This document shows positions 1-12,247 of a stretch of DNA of 64,000 nucleotides, piece by piece (position 1 is the stretch's first letter; the number at the start of each line of letters is the position of its first letter). The translations under genes were made by a program, and so were the position numbers. The notes beneath the pieces were generated by a model, which worked only from the letters and a program-made list of their open reading frames with translations, searched no databases and was not told where the DNA came from. This stretch comes from Apostichopus japonicus (Eukaryota > Echinodermata > Holothuroidea > Aspidochirotida > Stichopodidae): positions 15,725,213 through 15,789,212 of the forward strand of contig NC_092574.1 of assembly GCF_037975245.1 (NCBI RefSeq), read 5' to 3'.

Positions 1-654
1 TTCCATCTGCGTCTCTTTATCTCTACACTTATTCTGTTTATGCCTGTTTGCTGCATAATTATGTCATTGCAAACTAGTTCTGTCCAAGGTATTTTCAGTA
101 TTCTTCGTATGTACTTGAACTGAAAAGCTCTAAAAGTTTTAAATATTCATGATGGTTTCACTCTATACTCTTCAAAACTTCCATCAAATCTTCATAATGT
201 TATTTTCCACTCTGAATACATGGTACCGGTATGTACATTATAAACTAGTCCAAACAAGTACGTCTTCATCTCTATTGCCATGACGATTTCACTCACTCTG
301 ATATTTTCCGACAGAAATATTTCGTAATAGCGCCATAAATTTGTAACGGTATCCCAGGTCTTTTCTGTAATGATGTGCTGTTCAATTGTACGTCCAACAG
401 AACATTTTGCAGGAAATTCTACGAGAAAACCGGTTGTTGCTCGTAATATATAGATTATATTCTGTAACCCGCCTACTCATTATTGTAGTGCGCGTGCGCG
501 CGACAATATTGACTTTACTCGCCAAGTGAACGATACCTACATGACTGGACGTTGAAACTTAGTTTCAAATAGTCAATGGACATTTGCAGTTTCAGAGGCT
601 AGCTGCGTAGCCAACTTATTCTGAGCCTGTCACGGCGCTCACTAGCGCCCTCAC
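1..654. other. No gene recognised
   Basis: AT-rich sequence without a supportable coding frame. A short CG/GT-alternating tract lies near 487-505. Nothing else recognised. Confidence 0.5.
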
Positions 655-853
655 TTGAATTTGAATTGAATTGGAATTGGAATTTATTGTCCACAGTAGG
701 AAATTCGGCTTAGACATGTCGTAAACGAAAAAAAAACCCAATAGTATAAGTATCAATAGACTGCGATACACATACAGCAATACAAACATAAGAAACTTAT
801 CTTCTCACTTGTGATAGAATTAGGCACAAATGAGTATATGTAGCGGGCCCTAA
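655..853 (-). mobile_element. 3' end of an L2/CR1-like LINE (5'-truncated)
   Basis: Read on the minus strand this segment matches, with few differences, the non-coding tail of the LINE at 23695-23920: same order of blocks from the GGGCCCGCTACA start to the GTGGACAATA end. It finishes in a short repeated tail built from GGAATT/GAATT units at 655-685, the counterpart of the ATTACATT tail at 23905-23930. No reverse transcriptase coding is left, so it is a 5'-truncated insertion. Seen directly by comparing the two loci. Confidence 0.85.
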
Positions 854-3520
854 GTGATAGATGCTCTCACAACCTCAGATTTTCATTGTTTCAAGTTTAA
901 ATTTCATACTGCAAAGAAACATGACTTTCTAATGCGCAATTACGTAGCACCATGTAGTCTTCCTAACTCAGTGCCTAACCTTTGTTCATAGCAAGTATCG
1001 ATTTTGCATATCTGTACTTTGGAGACTTGAACAACAATCATAGGCCCTACTGGCGAGTGAAATTTAGCGAGTAGATTTTTTAGCCACGGTCGCCAAATAG
1101 CCAGTATTTAAAAAAATATTTGTCAAGGCCTGAAAACATTCAAAACAATTTCTCATGAGAGAAATCATGGATACTTTGCATACATAGTGCATGGATTGCC
1201 ATATTGAGTACAAGAATTCTATTGCTTGTGAGGTCAAATCTCCTATAGGTCCCTGACCAGAGGTCAAACTCTGAAGAACCTTTAACATGATATCTAACGA
1301 TGGAAATCGTTGATACCTCTAATACGTAGTGTGTGGATTCATATCATTGAGTACAACACCCCTATTGTTTTTGGTGGAGGTGTGTATAGCCACGTACAGT
1401 AGACTGACCTGTGTTTATCATGCCATATAGTGGTATTGTAACAGCTAGTTCTGGTTATACTAACAAGCAGAAGTCTAATGCATTGAAGTCATAGAAACCT
1501 CAATGCATTTTGCATTCTGGTTATATTTAATTATAGAAATAGTTAGGGAGTGCGAAACACATCACGATATAGAGCAATGTCCCTTCTATCACTCTATTAA
1601 TATTTAATATCGGTGACATAACTTCTAATCTTCGCCAAATTTTCGATTGACAAAGTTAAATCTATTTTTGATTGTGTTAAATTCCAGTACAGCGTGCACA
1701 AAGTCATGTCACTAATGAAAGGTTAATAATTAATTATATTTAGTTATAGAAATAACCTTTTTGTGACCCATTGTCTCCTAGAAGGACCTTGGAGGATACA
1801 CATGAGATGCAACAGGTTGTCATCTGTGGTCAGGCATGATTATTTCATGGAATTAAGACAAAGGGGGGCTTGCACGACTATGGTGTGGATGAGGGGTGAA
1901 TAAATTCGGGAACAGGTAATAAGTATTTACTAAGACAATGCAAGAAAGAATTAAAGCACATGCTTAAAGTTAAATACAATTTGGATGGAGCTTCATTCTA
2001 CATTACATAGCCTACCTTATGGAATTTTGATTAAAAATTGAACTGAAGTGAAATTTTGAAGCAAGAAGAGAAAAATAAAAGTAAAATTATCATGATTACG
2101 AAACGGGAAATGAAAAAAAGTATACTTTATTAAATAGGGTTTGTTACAGAGATTTTTAGATGTTTAGACTTTTAGTCGGTGACCTTGTCTTACATACTGA
2201 GGGCGTTTATTTTGAAACCTGCCAGTTTTTGACGTGATTGATCACATCTCGTAATCCTGAACATTTTCATGACTCAATGCGGTAACGTTACTTGGCCCAA
2301 TGGGACACATTTCCAGTTTTGCACGCCAAATACATCGCTGATGACACGAAGTGTGACAAATGGGTTCAAGAAGTTCAAAACCGAAGAGAGAAAAAAAGCA
2401 ATATGCTCAGATATGAAGATCTTGTATCAGTAACTGTCTGAATTAACATTAAGAGTCAGCTCTTCAGCAACCAGCTATAAACGTGCACTTCTGTACATCA
2501 TATATCGGCATTTCGTAACAATGCTGTGTTACATAGGTAAGATATTCTTGTTAGCTTCCATATGTCTAGAAACATGTTGTATTGTTATTTTCGTGCTGTC
2601 CATTGTTAGCGTATTCAACGAAGGCAAAGGAGGGTGGTTTAACTTGTGAGGATTAGGCCTTATAATTGTCGCATTCGTGACTTTATGCGAAATTCTTTTC
2701 AAAGTAATTGATGGAATCATCCTTTTTCATCGAGGATCGGCCTACCGACATCCTTAAGAAAATGATTGTTTGTGCATGTTAACTCAATTGAACTATAGAA
2801 TGGGTTAGTACGTGCTTACTGGACTAATAGGTCAGTGTGGTGATGACAAGTAGGTTATCAATCACTTTGTTCAGTGGATAGAGCATGTCGTCTTTTGTCA
2901 TGTTCACATGTTGTAGGATAAGTATAGGACAACATGAATTATTCAATTTTAGTCCCTTCCCAAACTAGTTAAAAGTAAATAGCACCCTCTTTATATCTCA
3001 CATTCCGAATACGCATTTAGAAACGCATATATATGTATCTAGAATGGTCAGCAACCAAATCATCTCTTGCAATATTCATACATAGCCTACTATCACACTT
3101 TCTACATTGATTGTCTCCTCCCCCCCCCCCCCCTCAAATTTAAGCTGTTTAACAATCATACATATATAGTTGTTTGCAAACACCAACGCATCGGATGTTA
3201 TTGCAATCGCCGTGCACGCTTATACGGTATAACTACTTCGATAACCTCTTCGACAATAATGATATAAAGCTGAGGCACTCAGCGTTTCTTTATGGAAAAA
3301 AAGTTATTTCCCCTGCCTTTCCCTTCCTGACCTATTTTCTTTAATCGGCAGGGAAAAAACGGTTTATATTTGAATTATTCTGAAGACTGGGATGTCACCT
3401 TAAGACAAATTCAAATATAAACAGTTTTTCAGTGAATAGAACATGTCGTCTTTGGTTATGTTCACCAGTTGTAGGATAAGTATAGAAAACCATGAAGGAT
3501 TCAGTATTAGTCCCTTCCCA
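854..3520. other. Intergenic, no gene recognised
   Basis: No coding frame with family features was found. It contains a direct repeat of about 95 bp (2870-2965 and 3427-3523, same order of blocks, roughly 85 percent alike), a poly-C run at 3120-3133, and an inverted repeat with two perfect 15-base arms at 3362-3376 and 3409-3423. Confidence 0.5.
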
Positions 3521-3527
3521 ATCTATA

Positions 3528-3990
3528 GGAAATATTGTAGATAATACTATTTTAACATAAAATACACCCCCCCCCCCAAGAAAAACAAGTTTATTACTAT
3601 TGGTAGTACGTATTCCAAAATAGGCTATTTGGGGTTCTGATTGGCATGCATGTTGTTATGACTTTGCTTATATCTCGGTCATTTCTCAACTAATTTCCAC
3701 AATGCTAGCCTCAAATGATAGGAAATACTTTAGATAATACTATTTTACCATAACATTTACCAAAAACAAAACGTTTTATTACTATTGGTACGTAGTATAT
3801 ATTCTAAATAAGCTATTAGGGGACCTAATTGGCATATTTGTATACATAATTAACCCAAAATTAGTGAAACTTATCAGATATGAATCAAAAATTGTTACCC
3901 TTCCCATTGATATAGCGGTTCTTGTACAAAAGATTCCTATGAATTGATGTAAATTGAGTCCAAGAAAAATCACTTTCTGCTGCTTACTAA
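3528..3990 (-). repeat. Dispersed repeat with internal duplication (copy 1)
   Basis: The reverse complement of this stretch aligns with 49139-49620. In both places a unit of about 190 bp carrying the ACTATTGGTA and AGCTATT blocks is present twice in tandem (here near 3528-3660 and 3719-3850). It encodes nothing recognisable. Family unknown; it is probably a fragment of a longer mobile element because the two loci are 45 kb apart and in opposite orientation. Confidence 0.7.
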
Positions 3991-4018
3991 ATTTGGTCAG
4001 ATTGCCATGTTAAAGGGG

Positions 4019-4359
4019 TTAAAGGCATTGAAGACTCGCCCCAAACCGCGTGCCGTGCACTGAAAAAGTTAACGTTTCGTTGTCGCTACAAAATGCAGAC
4101 AGTAATGAAACGTGATGCCTTGTTATCATTTTTCTAGACCTGAGATGTCCATCGCTGCTATGTACACTGTGTTGTGGGTATTGACCGTAGCTGTATGTAT
4201 TGACTGTACGCTAGTGTCTAATTACCGACGGTAGCAAGCTGTATGTGTATTTTCTGCGATCGATGGTAGTGTCTAACACTTCTGTTATACCTCATAAGAA
4301 ACTAGGTCAGATTACCGACATGAGACGTTTCTTTGTGCGCGAGTCTTCACACCCTTTAA
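4019..4359 (+). mobile_element. TTAA-flanked MITE, copy 1
   Basis: A 341 bp element bounded by TTAA at 4019-4022 and 4356-4359. Its termini are imperfect inverted repeats sharing TTAAAGG, then TGAAGACTCGC. The copy at 15492-15856 aligns along its whole length in the opposite orientation. TTAA target sites are known for the Kolobok and piggyBac superfamilies, so it is probably a non-autonomous member of one of these. No coding capacity. Confidence 0.85.
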
Positions 4360-4529
4360 ATAAATTTCTGGTGGAAATTGCTATAGCTGAGGTTTTTTTG
4401 TTCGAAATCTTTGCAGGATGCATATTTATAACTGCAGTACAGAAAGTAATGTAAAATGTACCTCTAAGAAACACTACCTATCCTCCTTTCACTTTCACTT
4501 TCGACAAAGAAGATAGGGAAAGTCGAAAC

Positions 4530-4844
4530 TCAAGGAAGATCAATCAATACAACAACAGAAGTAAACAACTGTCCAACAACAACGATGCTAAGGACTTCTA
4601 GAAAACAGTCAATAGAATGTTGTTGTTGTTGAGGTAGATCATGGACATGAAGAATACATCTTGGAAATCACACCAGAAAACATCGACAGAATATTGAAAC
4701 ATGCATCCAATACATCACCAGGCAGAGATGGTATCCAGTATCTACACCTCAGAACAGCCCCACCAATACTCTTCGACGCACTCAGTGTGCTATACACAGC
4801 CTCATTCAAGATCGGGCCCATTCCAAAGATCTGGAAATCAGCCA
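4530..4844 (+). pseudogene. LINE reverse transcriptase fragment, 5' part
   Basis: From about 4633 the frame reads through ITPENIDRILKHAS, SPGRDGI and IPKIWKSATTI, the fingers region of a non-LTR retrotransposon reverse transcriptase. The frame is cut at codon level by the hAT-like element starting at 4853 and resumes at 5920. The region upstream to about 4530 is probably the same LINE (FxKTVN-like peptide) but contains stops. Truncated at both ends and not functional. Confidence 0.75.
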
Positions 4845-4904
4845 CCACTATCCATAGGCGTAGGAGGCGGGGGGGGGGGGGCTGGGGGGCTGCAGCCCCC
4901 CAAC

Positions 4905-5205
4905 CAATTTTTTTTGGTGAAAATTCGGGCAATATGCTGAGAATTTTTCGGGCACCTACTGGAAGAATAATAATTTGCAGTGTGTTTTTCATTTTTTTTT
5001 AGCGAAAATTTGGCAATATGCTGAGAATTTTTCGGGCATCTACTGAAAGAATAATAATTTGCAATGTGTTTTTCATTTTTTTGGTGAAAATTCGGGCAAT
5101 ATGCTGAGAATTTTTTCGGGCACCTACTGAAAGAATAATAATTTGCAGTGTGTTTTTCAATCTTTTTTGGTGAAAATTTGGGCAATATGCTGAGAATTTT
5201 TCGGG
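4905..5205. repeat. 85-bp tandem repeats inside the family A element
   Basis: About four units of roughly 85 bp, each with the blocks GGTGAAAATT, GGGCAATATGCTGAGAATTTTTCGGGCA split over two phrases, then CTACTGAAAGAATAATAATTTGCA. The same units occur in reverse orientation, three times, inside the copy at 17190-17415. The array is therefore part of the element and varies in unit number between copies. Confidence 0.8.
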
Positions 5206-5212
5206 CACCTCC

Positions 5213-5604
5213 CAGTGGCGGAGCGTCCAGACAGTCAGAGGGGGCGGATGCACCCCTGACGGACTCAAGTGGACTGCTGGCGCCCTTTTCAGCTTTTTAC
5301 CACTTTTTACTTATTCGCGATTATTGACTTTTTTATTGCGCTCTCAAATACCTATTGACATTTGTCACATTTTGTTGGTGCAATTTTCTGACAAATGGCG
5401 ATGACACTTATTTATTCTTTGTTTATCTGCAAATTAGCAAGGCCTGGAAAGGGTCATTTCCGGCGATCTAGGGAGTATCTTTACTCAAAAATTTCTGTAC
5501 GCTCCGCGCCAACCTTTGGTGGCGCTCCGCTTAGATGGTGTCGAAAGCACCCCTACAGACCATTCTCTCCCCCCTGAACAATACCCCTAGCTCCGCCGGC
5601 ACTG
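5213..5604. mobile_element. Nested hAT-like MITE, family D, copy 1
   Basis: Begins CAGTGGCGGAGC and ends GCTCCGCCGGCACTG. Flanks GCACCTCC (5205-5212) and GCACCTAC (5605-5612) differ at one of eight bases, so they are a slightly decayed 8-bp target-site duplication. It is inserted into the tandem array of the family A element. Its interior (about 5445-5550) carries the GC-rich block shared with families C, D and E. Confidence 0.8.
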
Positions 5605-5919
5605 GCACCTACTGAAAGAAGAAGAATTTGCAATGTGTTTTTCAATGGTTAAACTTATATTATTATTAATATTATCATTATTGTTGTAAAGACTTCCCCA
5701 ATAATTATAACAAATATGGAAGGGTAATAAGACGGAAAATGATTTTATGTTATTGGCATGTTATGTTATAACCGATGAATGCGTACCGGTATATGATATG
5801 CACATTAACATGTGGAACGCGCGCGGAGCGCGCGAAAAATTGTTGATTATATTTTTCGGGCAAGTCGTTACAGCCCCCCCCCCCAAATCAAATGAGGCTT
5901 CTACGCCTATGCCACTATC

Positions 5920-6060
5920 GCAATTCCGAAACCGGGCAAGGATCACAAACACGTACCCAGGCAGATTCAGACCGATCAGCCGCCTCCCAGCCTAGATAAA
6001 ATGATAGCCAGTTATCTCTCCAAGTTCATTGAAGATGAAAACATCATCCCTGTCATGCCC
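5920..6060 (+). pseudogene. LINE reverse transcriptase fragment, 3' part
   Basis: Continues the reading frame broken at 4844: after the inserted element the sequence codes for a PKPGKDHKH-like stretch, a frame change, then LDKMIASYLSKFIEDENIIP, the usual palm-domain entry of LINE reverse transcriptases. Removing 4853-5919 restores colinearity. The fragment stops near 6060, before the catalytic motif. Confidence 0.7.
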
Positions 6061-6836
6061 TTTAATGTATTTACAGTTATTGCACCTGTATATATATATT
6101 GTATATATATATACATGCACTAGTATATATTGCACCAGTATATATACATGCAGTTATTGCGCCTGCATATATTTACAGTTATTAAGTGTCCTTCATCCTT
6201 AGATGGAAAGCGGGTCTGGCTATAAGGTCTCGGGGGTCACATTAGTCCGGCCACTGTGCGACATTCCTTTCTGTCTGTGCTCGTAAAATGCTGCCTAAGG
6301 TCGGATATGAGATTTTCTCCCTCAGCTATTCCTACTATTTTCACATTAGTTCAGTTGTTTAAGACAGTTTGTTTTAGCAGGTTGTACACTGCAGTATCCA
6401 GTTTTTGTGTATTGGTGGCAACACTGTTTTATTCGCCTACCAGCCTCTCTTTTGGGTTTACAGCTTTTGTCCTGGCAAATTATTAGTTCGTAAGTACTCG
6501 ATGTTTTGTTTATTCAATAGAATGTATGAAACGACCTGTTACTGAGGTGTCATCAATTGTTTAGAATTAACGTTGACCATATTAGGCGTATTTAGTCACC
6601 TTATTTATCGGCAACTCCGTATGTACCATGAGAGCACAGTCACATACTATGTGTTTGCTCACCGTTATAATCACATGCATGCGTATCAAGTCTTTGTTAG
6701 GTATCAGATCTATTAGTATACTTCTTGTTCTAACTAATTTACTTATTTAGCCTTTGTAGTTTCTATCTTCCAGTTATTGGGTAGTATCGGATAGATCGAT
6801 GTGGTAATCAGTTAGTTAATCTGAAGCAGTGGCGTA
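6061..6836. other. No gene recognised; AT microsatellite
   Basis: Holds an impure (TA/TG)n tract at about 6089-6180 and otherwise no supportable gene. Confidence 0.4.
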
Positions 6837-8607
6837 GCCAGGATTTTTTCAGTGGGGGGGGGGGCGCTGGGGGGCTTGAACATTTTCTGGGGGGGCTTGA
6901 CCATTTTCTTGTTACTATCTTAGCAGAGCGCCACCATGAGTTGGCGCGCAGCGTATACCGGGAATTTTTAGCTAAAAAGGCCTCCTAGATCGTTGGAAAT
7001 GACACTTCCCAGGCCTTCTTAGCTGCTCTAAAGTTTTCTCAACATCCTTTATTTTGAGATCCCATGTTTTGATATGGTCATCAAAGAGTTTAGTTAAATA
7101 GAGTTACTTTGAAATATCATGACATATCTTTTGTGAGTTTGACACCGGCATTGACATTTTTCGACAAATCTGCAAATTGCGTGTGGAAAATAAAGAAAGA
7201 TTGACTGGGCTTTCATCCAAGTAACATACTGAAATGACCGAACTAGATTGCGTCTAAAATATTATTAGGGTGATAGACTGATTGGCCGGCAGTGGCGGAG
7301 CTAGGGGTATTGGTCAGGGGGCGAGAATGGCCTGTAGGAGCGCTTTCGACACTATCTAAGCGGAGCGCCACCACAGGTTGGCGCGGAGCGTACAGAATTT
7401 TTTTTGAGTAAAGATATTCCCTAGATCGCCGGAAATGACTCTTTCCGGGCCTTGCTAATTGGAGGTAAACGAAGAATAAGTATGTGTCATCGACATTTGT
7501 GACAAGTGGAAGTTTATATGGGTGTTGAAAGTACATGCGCTTCATCAAAATCCCTGTGGTATCTTTGTGAGTGCTCATGTTTTCGAAAAAATAGATCGAA
7601 AACCCCGTACAGTTCTTGGAAAGAGTTTCGTACAACAGAATTAAGTACCGATAAATTAAATACCGCCGTACGTTAGAGCATTTTGTCAATAAACTACACC
7701 AACAAAATGTGACAAATGTCAATAAGTAGATGAGAGTGCAATAAAAAAGTCAATAATCGCGAGGTAAAAAGTGCTTAAAAGCTGAAAAGGGCGCCAGCAG
7801 TCCATTTGAGTCCGTCAGGGGGGGGGGGGGCATCCGCCCCTGATTGTTTGGACGCTCCGCCAATGTTGGCCGGTAGTTCTCAGCGATAGTGTTGTCTCCT
7901 TTCTTGAAAATTTGGTTTTTAGTGGTTTTAAGAGCATCAGGGTACGTCCCAGAAGTGAAAACCAGATTGAAAATGTAACAGGGTATCGAGGCAATGACGC
8001 GAGCAATGATGTGAGAAACATGTGTATGATGTCAGAATGTTTTACCATTTAACATCTTCTTTGGCATTCAAGTACCTGGAAACCACCTTTCTATAAGGGT
8101 ATAGTATTGCTCACTAGCTTGTTTGATCAGTTAATGCGCACTGGTTACAAGATACTGATTTGGCTGTTTGTATTAGTATATATTTGTATGTTAGGGATTA
8201 TGGATATGTTAAAAAAGAGTGACAAAGGCAAAGTTTGCCCGAACAGTCGAACACACAGATTCAGTAGTAAACATTATGTGTGTTGTAGTCTTGTAGAGCA
8301 AGAATTATATTATTCGACGGTCGTTAACATGCGTTTTCAGTACAGTGCGACTACTGTAGACTTCTCGGCCTATGCGCTATGTCACGTCAGGTTTTCAGCA
8401 ACTATAGCCTACTGCCGGTCCGCGGTCGAAGGGTCGTTCATAAGTGGTCATCATGGAGATTCGAGACCATTCAGACCAATGATATATTTTTTTCGCACAT
8501 GTAATTGTTTTTTCGACACCCAAAATCCCAGTGGGGGCGACTGGGGGGGACAATCTTTCATGGGGGCTGGCGCCCCCACGCCCCCCCCCCCCGTAGCTAC
8601 GCCACTG
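6837..8607. mobile_element. hAT-like MITE, family C (8-bp TSD)
   Basis: Starts CAGTGGCGTAGCCAGG and ends GTAGCTACGCCACTG, flanked by the perfect 8-bp duplication ATCTGAAG (6829-6836 and 8608-8615). At 1771 bp it is large, but 576 bp is a nested family D element. Poly-G near the left end (6856-6865) and poly-C near the right end (8577-8592) face each other. No transposase frame is recognisable. The GC-rich core block lies at about 6920-7020 in reverse orientation. Confidence 0.9.
7290..7865. mobile_element. Nested hAT-like MITE, family D, copy 2
   Basis: Starts CAGTGGCGGAGCTAGG and ends CGCTCCGCCAATG, flanked by the perfect 8-bp duplication TTGGCCGG (7282-7289 and 7866-7873). It is inserted in the family C element. 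It shares long blocks with 5213-5604 in reverse orientation, including the CTCCGCGCCAACC and GGCGCTCCGC phrases. Confidence 0.9.
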
Positions 8608-8615
8608 ATCTGAAG

Positions 8616-9349
8616 GTACATATTTGCAGTAGGGCTATTAGAGGTAACCTACTTAATTCTCGTCTCTATGATACTCAGTCATAGTTATGCTATATTCATC
8701 ATAACCGACATTGTTTGCACGTCACTGTTCTGAGTACAATCATTATCATATTTAGTTTAGTAATTAATCTCGTAAAGCTGTAGTATTATTATGAATCATT
8801 TATCTTGTTTCACAGCTTTACCACATAAATACAAGTGGGGAATTACAGAACGCTGCACCTGTTTTTGCCTCATTTTTGGTTAGCTGGCTGTCTAGCAAGC
8901 ATATCTAACGCGAGTGAGGGGCAGCAGCAACGAGTTTCTTACCAAAAAATACCTCTCCATTTTTTTGTTTTCAGTGATAAAATTATTACAAAGGCCAAAT
9001 CAACGTGCATCAATTCCGAGGGTGGAAGGCCTAACTGATACTACGGACTCTCATTCCATTCTGAGGTCAGAAATGTATTACTACCTTCAGTGGTGCTGTG
9101 GTCTGGTCTTCTTCTCGGCAATATTAGTAGACACACAGATAAATTTAATAACGGAGAAAACGTACGGCAGTTTAAAGGTATACACCGCCGAAAACTATCC
9201 CAAGAACAACCGGTCAAGCTGAGAGTCGAATGAAAGTCCTAAAGTTAATCCAACTGAGTGACCGCTAAATAGGTCGACTTAACGAAATCATAACGATTTA
9301 CCACAATGATCGGCTTACAACGACGTTACAGGGACCAAGTTATCTCCAC
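8616..9349. other. No gene recognised
   Basis: An open frame at 8914-9222 encodes a hydrophobic stretch around YYLQWCCGLVFFSAILV, but no start, splice or family evidence supports it. It may belong to the decayed coding region that follows. Confidence 0.3.
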
Positions 9350-10600
9350 GTTTACAGATAGGGAAACGAGAGACAAAAACAATTAAAGAATCATGGAAGA
9401 AAAAGCATAAACACCCCCAGGAAGGTGTATTCAAAAAACCTCCCACACACTGTCCTGTACCTTCTGCAGAAAGAGGCAGAAAGCAACGCACCAGTAGTCA
9501 ATCACATCCGTTTGAGCAGGAAAGTCGGGTAAACCATAGCTTTATACCCTCTTAATAATTTTGATTGAACGCTACCATGCTTTGCTCGTCTATCGCTTGT
9601 CAAAGATGCAATAGCAGATCATGCCCACATTGTTTCGCGAAGTACCAATAAAACAGCGGCACCTGTAGGCTGTATCAAACCAAGCAGCATGCTATTACGA
9701 AATCGATCACCTGCAGTATTGATCACTTCTATGTTCCGTGGAACGCCAAGAGCGGTATGCGCAGAGTGCAAATTCACGTTTGGAAATGAAAACGATCCCA
9801 GTGAGTTTTATCAAGTACTTCTAATACCACTAAGTTTGACAAGAGTTTCTGTGGCAATGCAATGCTCTAAACAACTGACATGCGACTAATGTGGCGATAT
9901 TTCATTTCATTACGAAGACAGAACGTTGTGTTTTCTTAAGCATGGATATTTTGCAACTTCGCTGGTAACGAAAGCTCTCAAAATGCCTACATCGTCATGT
10001 ATGAGAGAAATGATGAGAACACCAAACTAACAAAATATGCAGAATTGCCATTTATGAGAAAAGAAGACTATAGATCTCATCAAAATATACCGGAATCTTT
10101 GAAAGGCCATGAAAATAGATCTCAGCAGAAAAAGCAACCTTTTGATGATGAACCTACAGAAGTCAGTCCTGCAAATAAAATAGTCTAGATTTCCAGGGAA
10201 TTGCAAAACGGAAAATTAATATTGTTCTGGAATGCCGAAAAGATACAAACAAGCCGACGTTTAAGTCATTCGTTGGCCAAATTTCATTTGCTTTTGAACG
10301 ATTTATCAATGGACATGTTTTGTTTTGTGAACGTTGCATATTTTGTCATAGGAAAAACGGTTTCATCTCCAAATATAAATTCCAGTTTACCCCCTCAACA
10401 TTTGATTAAAGGTGTTGATAGTCATTGTTGTATTAAACTAGTTCGAAATCTTGCGAATTCATGTGAACACACCCGGCTGAGATCATCAAACTGTATGTGT
10501 CATGTCCGGAAATTATTCAAATTAACCAGGGAGTTGTTATTAACACTACAGGAGAGTGCTCACACACATTTGTCCAAAAGCTTGACTTGAATTGTACACT
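9350..10600 (+). pseudogene. Decayed coding region, Cys-rich part
   Basis: Several frames read like protein but are broken by stops. At 9379-9560 a basic stretch (TIKESWKKKHKHPQEG) is open. At 9590-9650 the phrase CQRCNSRSCPHCFAKYQ has paired cysteines of a zinc-binding type, followed by CAECKFTFGN near 9740. At 9997-10188 and 10201-10590 further open frames follow. The order, a Cys-rich N-terminal part followed by an Ulp1-like protease fragment at 10834-11349, would suit a large transposon-encoded protein (some KDZ/Zisupton-type and related elements combine Cys clusters and C48 proteases), but that assignment is inference. Confidence 0.4.
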
Positions 10601-10833
10601 AGAAGAACTGAGATAGACGTATTACTTTCATTGTCCGGTACGATTTGGTTATGAACGTTACCATTTTCCCTCATCGTATGGAAAATATTTTCACTGCGAG
10701 GTTCCTTCGTATGCTGGTACAGGAAAACAACATGAACCAATAATGTTGGTAATAGAAAAAAGATGTGAACTTTTGGTACGTGAATCTGCATAACGTGAGA
10801 TAGTGTGTAACGATGATCAGTTAATATCTGAAA

Positions 10834-11349
10834 ATGTCCCCTGAAGTGTTCAGTATCTTATCGAAGAAGAAAAGTACCGCAAGAGGGGGTTCCTCGATAT
10901 ACTTACTTCTGTCGTCAACTTTAATATACGATTATTTACTTCTTATAACTAAATGCTCTCCGATTAGCTGCCTTGTATTGCATATTGCCACCAAAGACTC
11001 AGTGGTACGAGCCTCAATACACGTCACATAAAATCATCATGCTTCTTAACTGATCTCAACATCGGAAATGTTTTTTTTTCTTCAAAAGTATGAAATTATT
11101 TTACCACCTTATAATGTCCACCGATCCCATTGGATGTTATTCCACTTACGAAGTTTGCGTATAGATGTTCTTGATCCACGTTGTCAAAAGCTTTCTCCAG
11201 AATCACTGTTGTCCATATTGGCACATATAATCTCCCTACATTACTCTGCGCACAATCATCACCCTCCAGTTGTCAACAGTGTGCTGTATTCACTAGTAAG
11301 GAACTTCATGGAGTATCCTCGTCAGATAGATGAACGGCATTGTGGTGTT
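10834..11349 (+). pseudogene. Ulp1/SENP-type (C48) cysteine protease fragment
   Basis: The frame 11068-11349 carries the pattern of a C48 protease core: a hydrophobic strand, then SHW with His at 11128-11130, a following strand ending LDP with Asp at 11173-11175, and then PRQIDERHCGV with Gln at 11323-11325 and Cys at 11341-11343. These are the four expected catalytic positions in the right order and spacing for the family. A stop follows directly after HCGV, where intact proteases continue with another helix, so the domain is truncated or spliced there. Upstream, 10834-11031 ends with LIYDYLLLITK, plausible as the N-terminal part of the same domain, and a pyrimidine tract ending CAAAAG at about 11065-11084 could be a splice acceptor. 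Such domains are common in DNA-transposon genes; a host deSUMOylase remnant is the alternative. Confidence 0.6.
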
Positions 11350-12247
11350 TAAAAATGTTTAAAATTAAGTTTTGTTTCAAAAGTGATTCTTTTTCTATAA
11401 CTGCTATTTTTTATTTCGAACTTTCCAACGTCTGTGTCGTTCTGCCGAAAAAAGTGGCAAAGAATGGGGGTGGGGGGGGGTGGGGGAGGGGGTCAGCACA
11501 TCTCTGTGTTACCATTACGTATAGTGAAGACTGTCAACTCCAATGTATCTTCTTACTTCGCGTCAGTGCGAGCCCTGCCCCCATATTTAGATTACTGCCA
11601 GGTATACAGCAAACAGCGTTGCATGGTCACTTATTAATTAATTATTAGTTATCTACGGTTTGTTGTTTGTCGTAATCAAATAAGTTTAGCTAAACAAGTA
11701 TAGTCACCAAACTGCTTAATTTATCAGTATCTTTTACTGGAGTAAGTTGTTCAGTGTTGACTTCAAACAAACTGAGGTTTGCTTACTGAGCCAGTTCAAT
11801 GACAGTTTGACCGTCGTCAATGTTTATACAGTTCGAAGGACTAATAGACAAGCCCTTCTGACTCTTTCAACAACTTCATGGGAGAATGACAAGGTATTTT
11901 TAAGATTGTTTATATCTGCCTTGTCGAAGAACTTATACTGGCTGATTCTTTTTGGGAATGGATATATCCATTCAGATAACTTTTTAAGTTTACATATGAA
12001 AACTTATATTTACCAAAACAATTACTATTTTCGGTTTGTAATAAACGTTGAAAAGTATATTTACCTCGATCTGAGAATGGTAAAAGGTCATTTTTTTTCT
12101 GGAGGCAGGTCGTCGAACAGTCTTCCCCCAAATTTGAAATGCTTGCCAAATGTTAATATTTTTAAAAGCAATTTGAAAACTTATATATTTTGTTCAGATG
12201 TCTGATATTTGTTTGTCTATCTTTTGCCGTCCTTTTTGTGCTGGTGA

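Larger units (their letters stand above)
4853..5911. mobile_element. hAT-like MITE, family A (8-bp TSD), copy 1
   Basis: Starts CATAGGCGTAG and ends CTACGCCTATG, and is flanked by the perfect 8-bp target-site duplication CCACTATC (4845-4852 and 5912-5919). An 8-bp duplication is the hAT-superfamily hallmark. No transposase is present. It sits inside a LINE reverse transcriptase frame and is itself interrupted by the element at 5213-5604. The second copy is 16855-17470. Confidence 0.9.
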
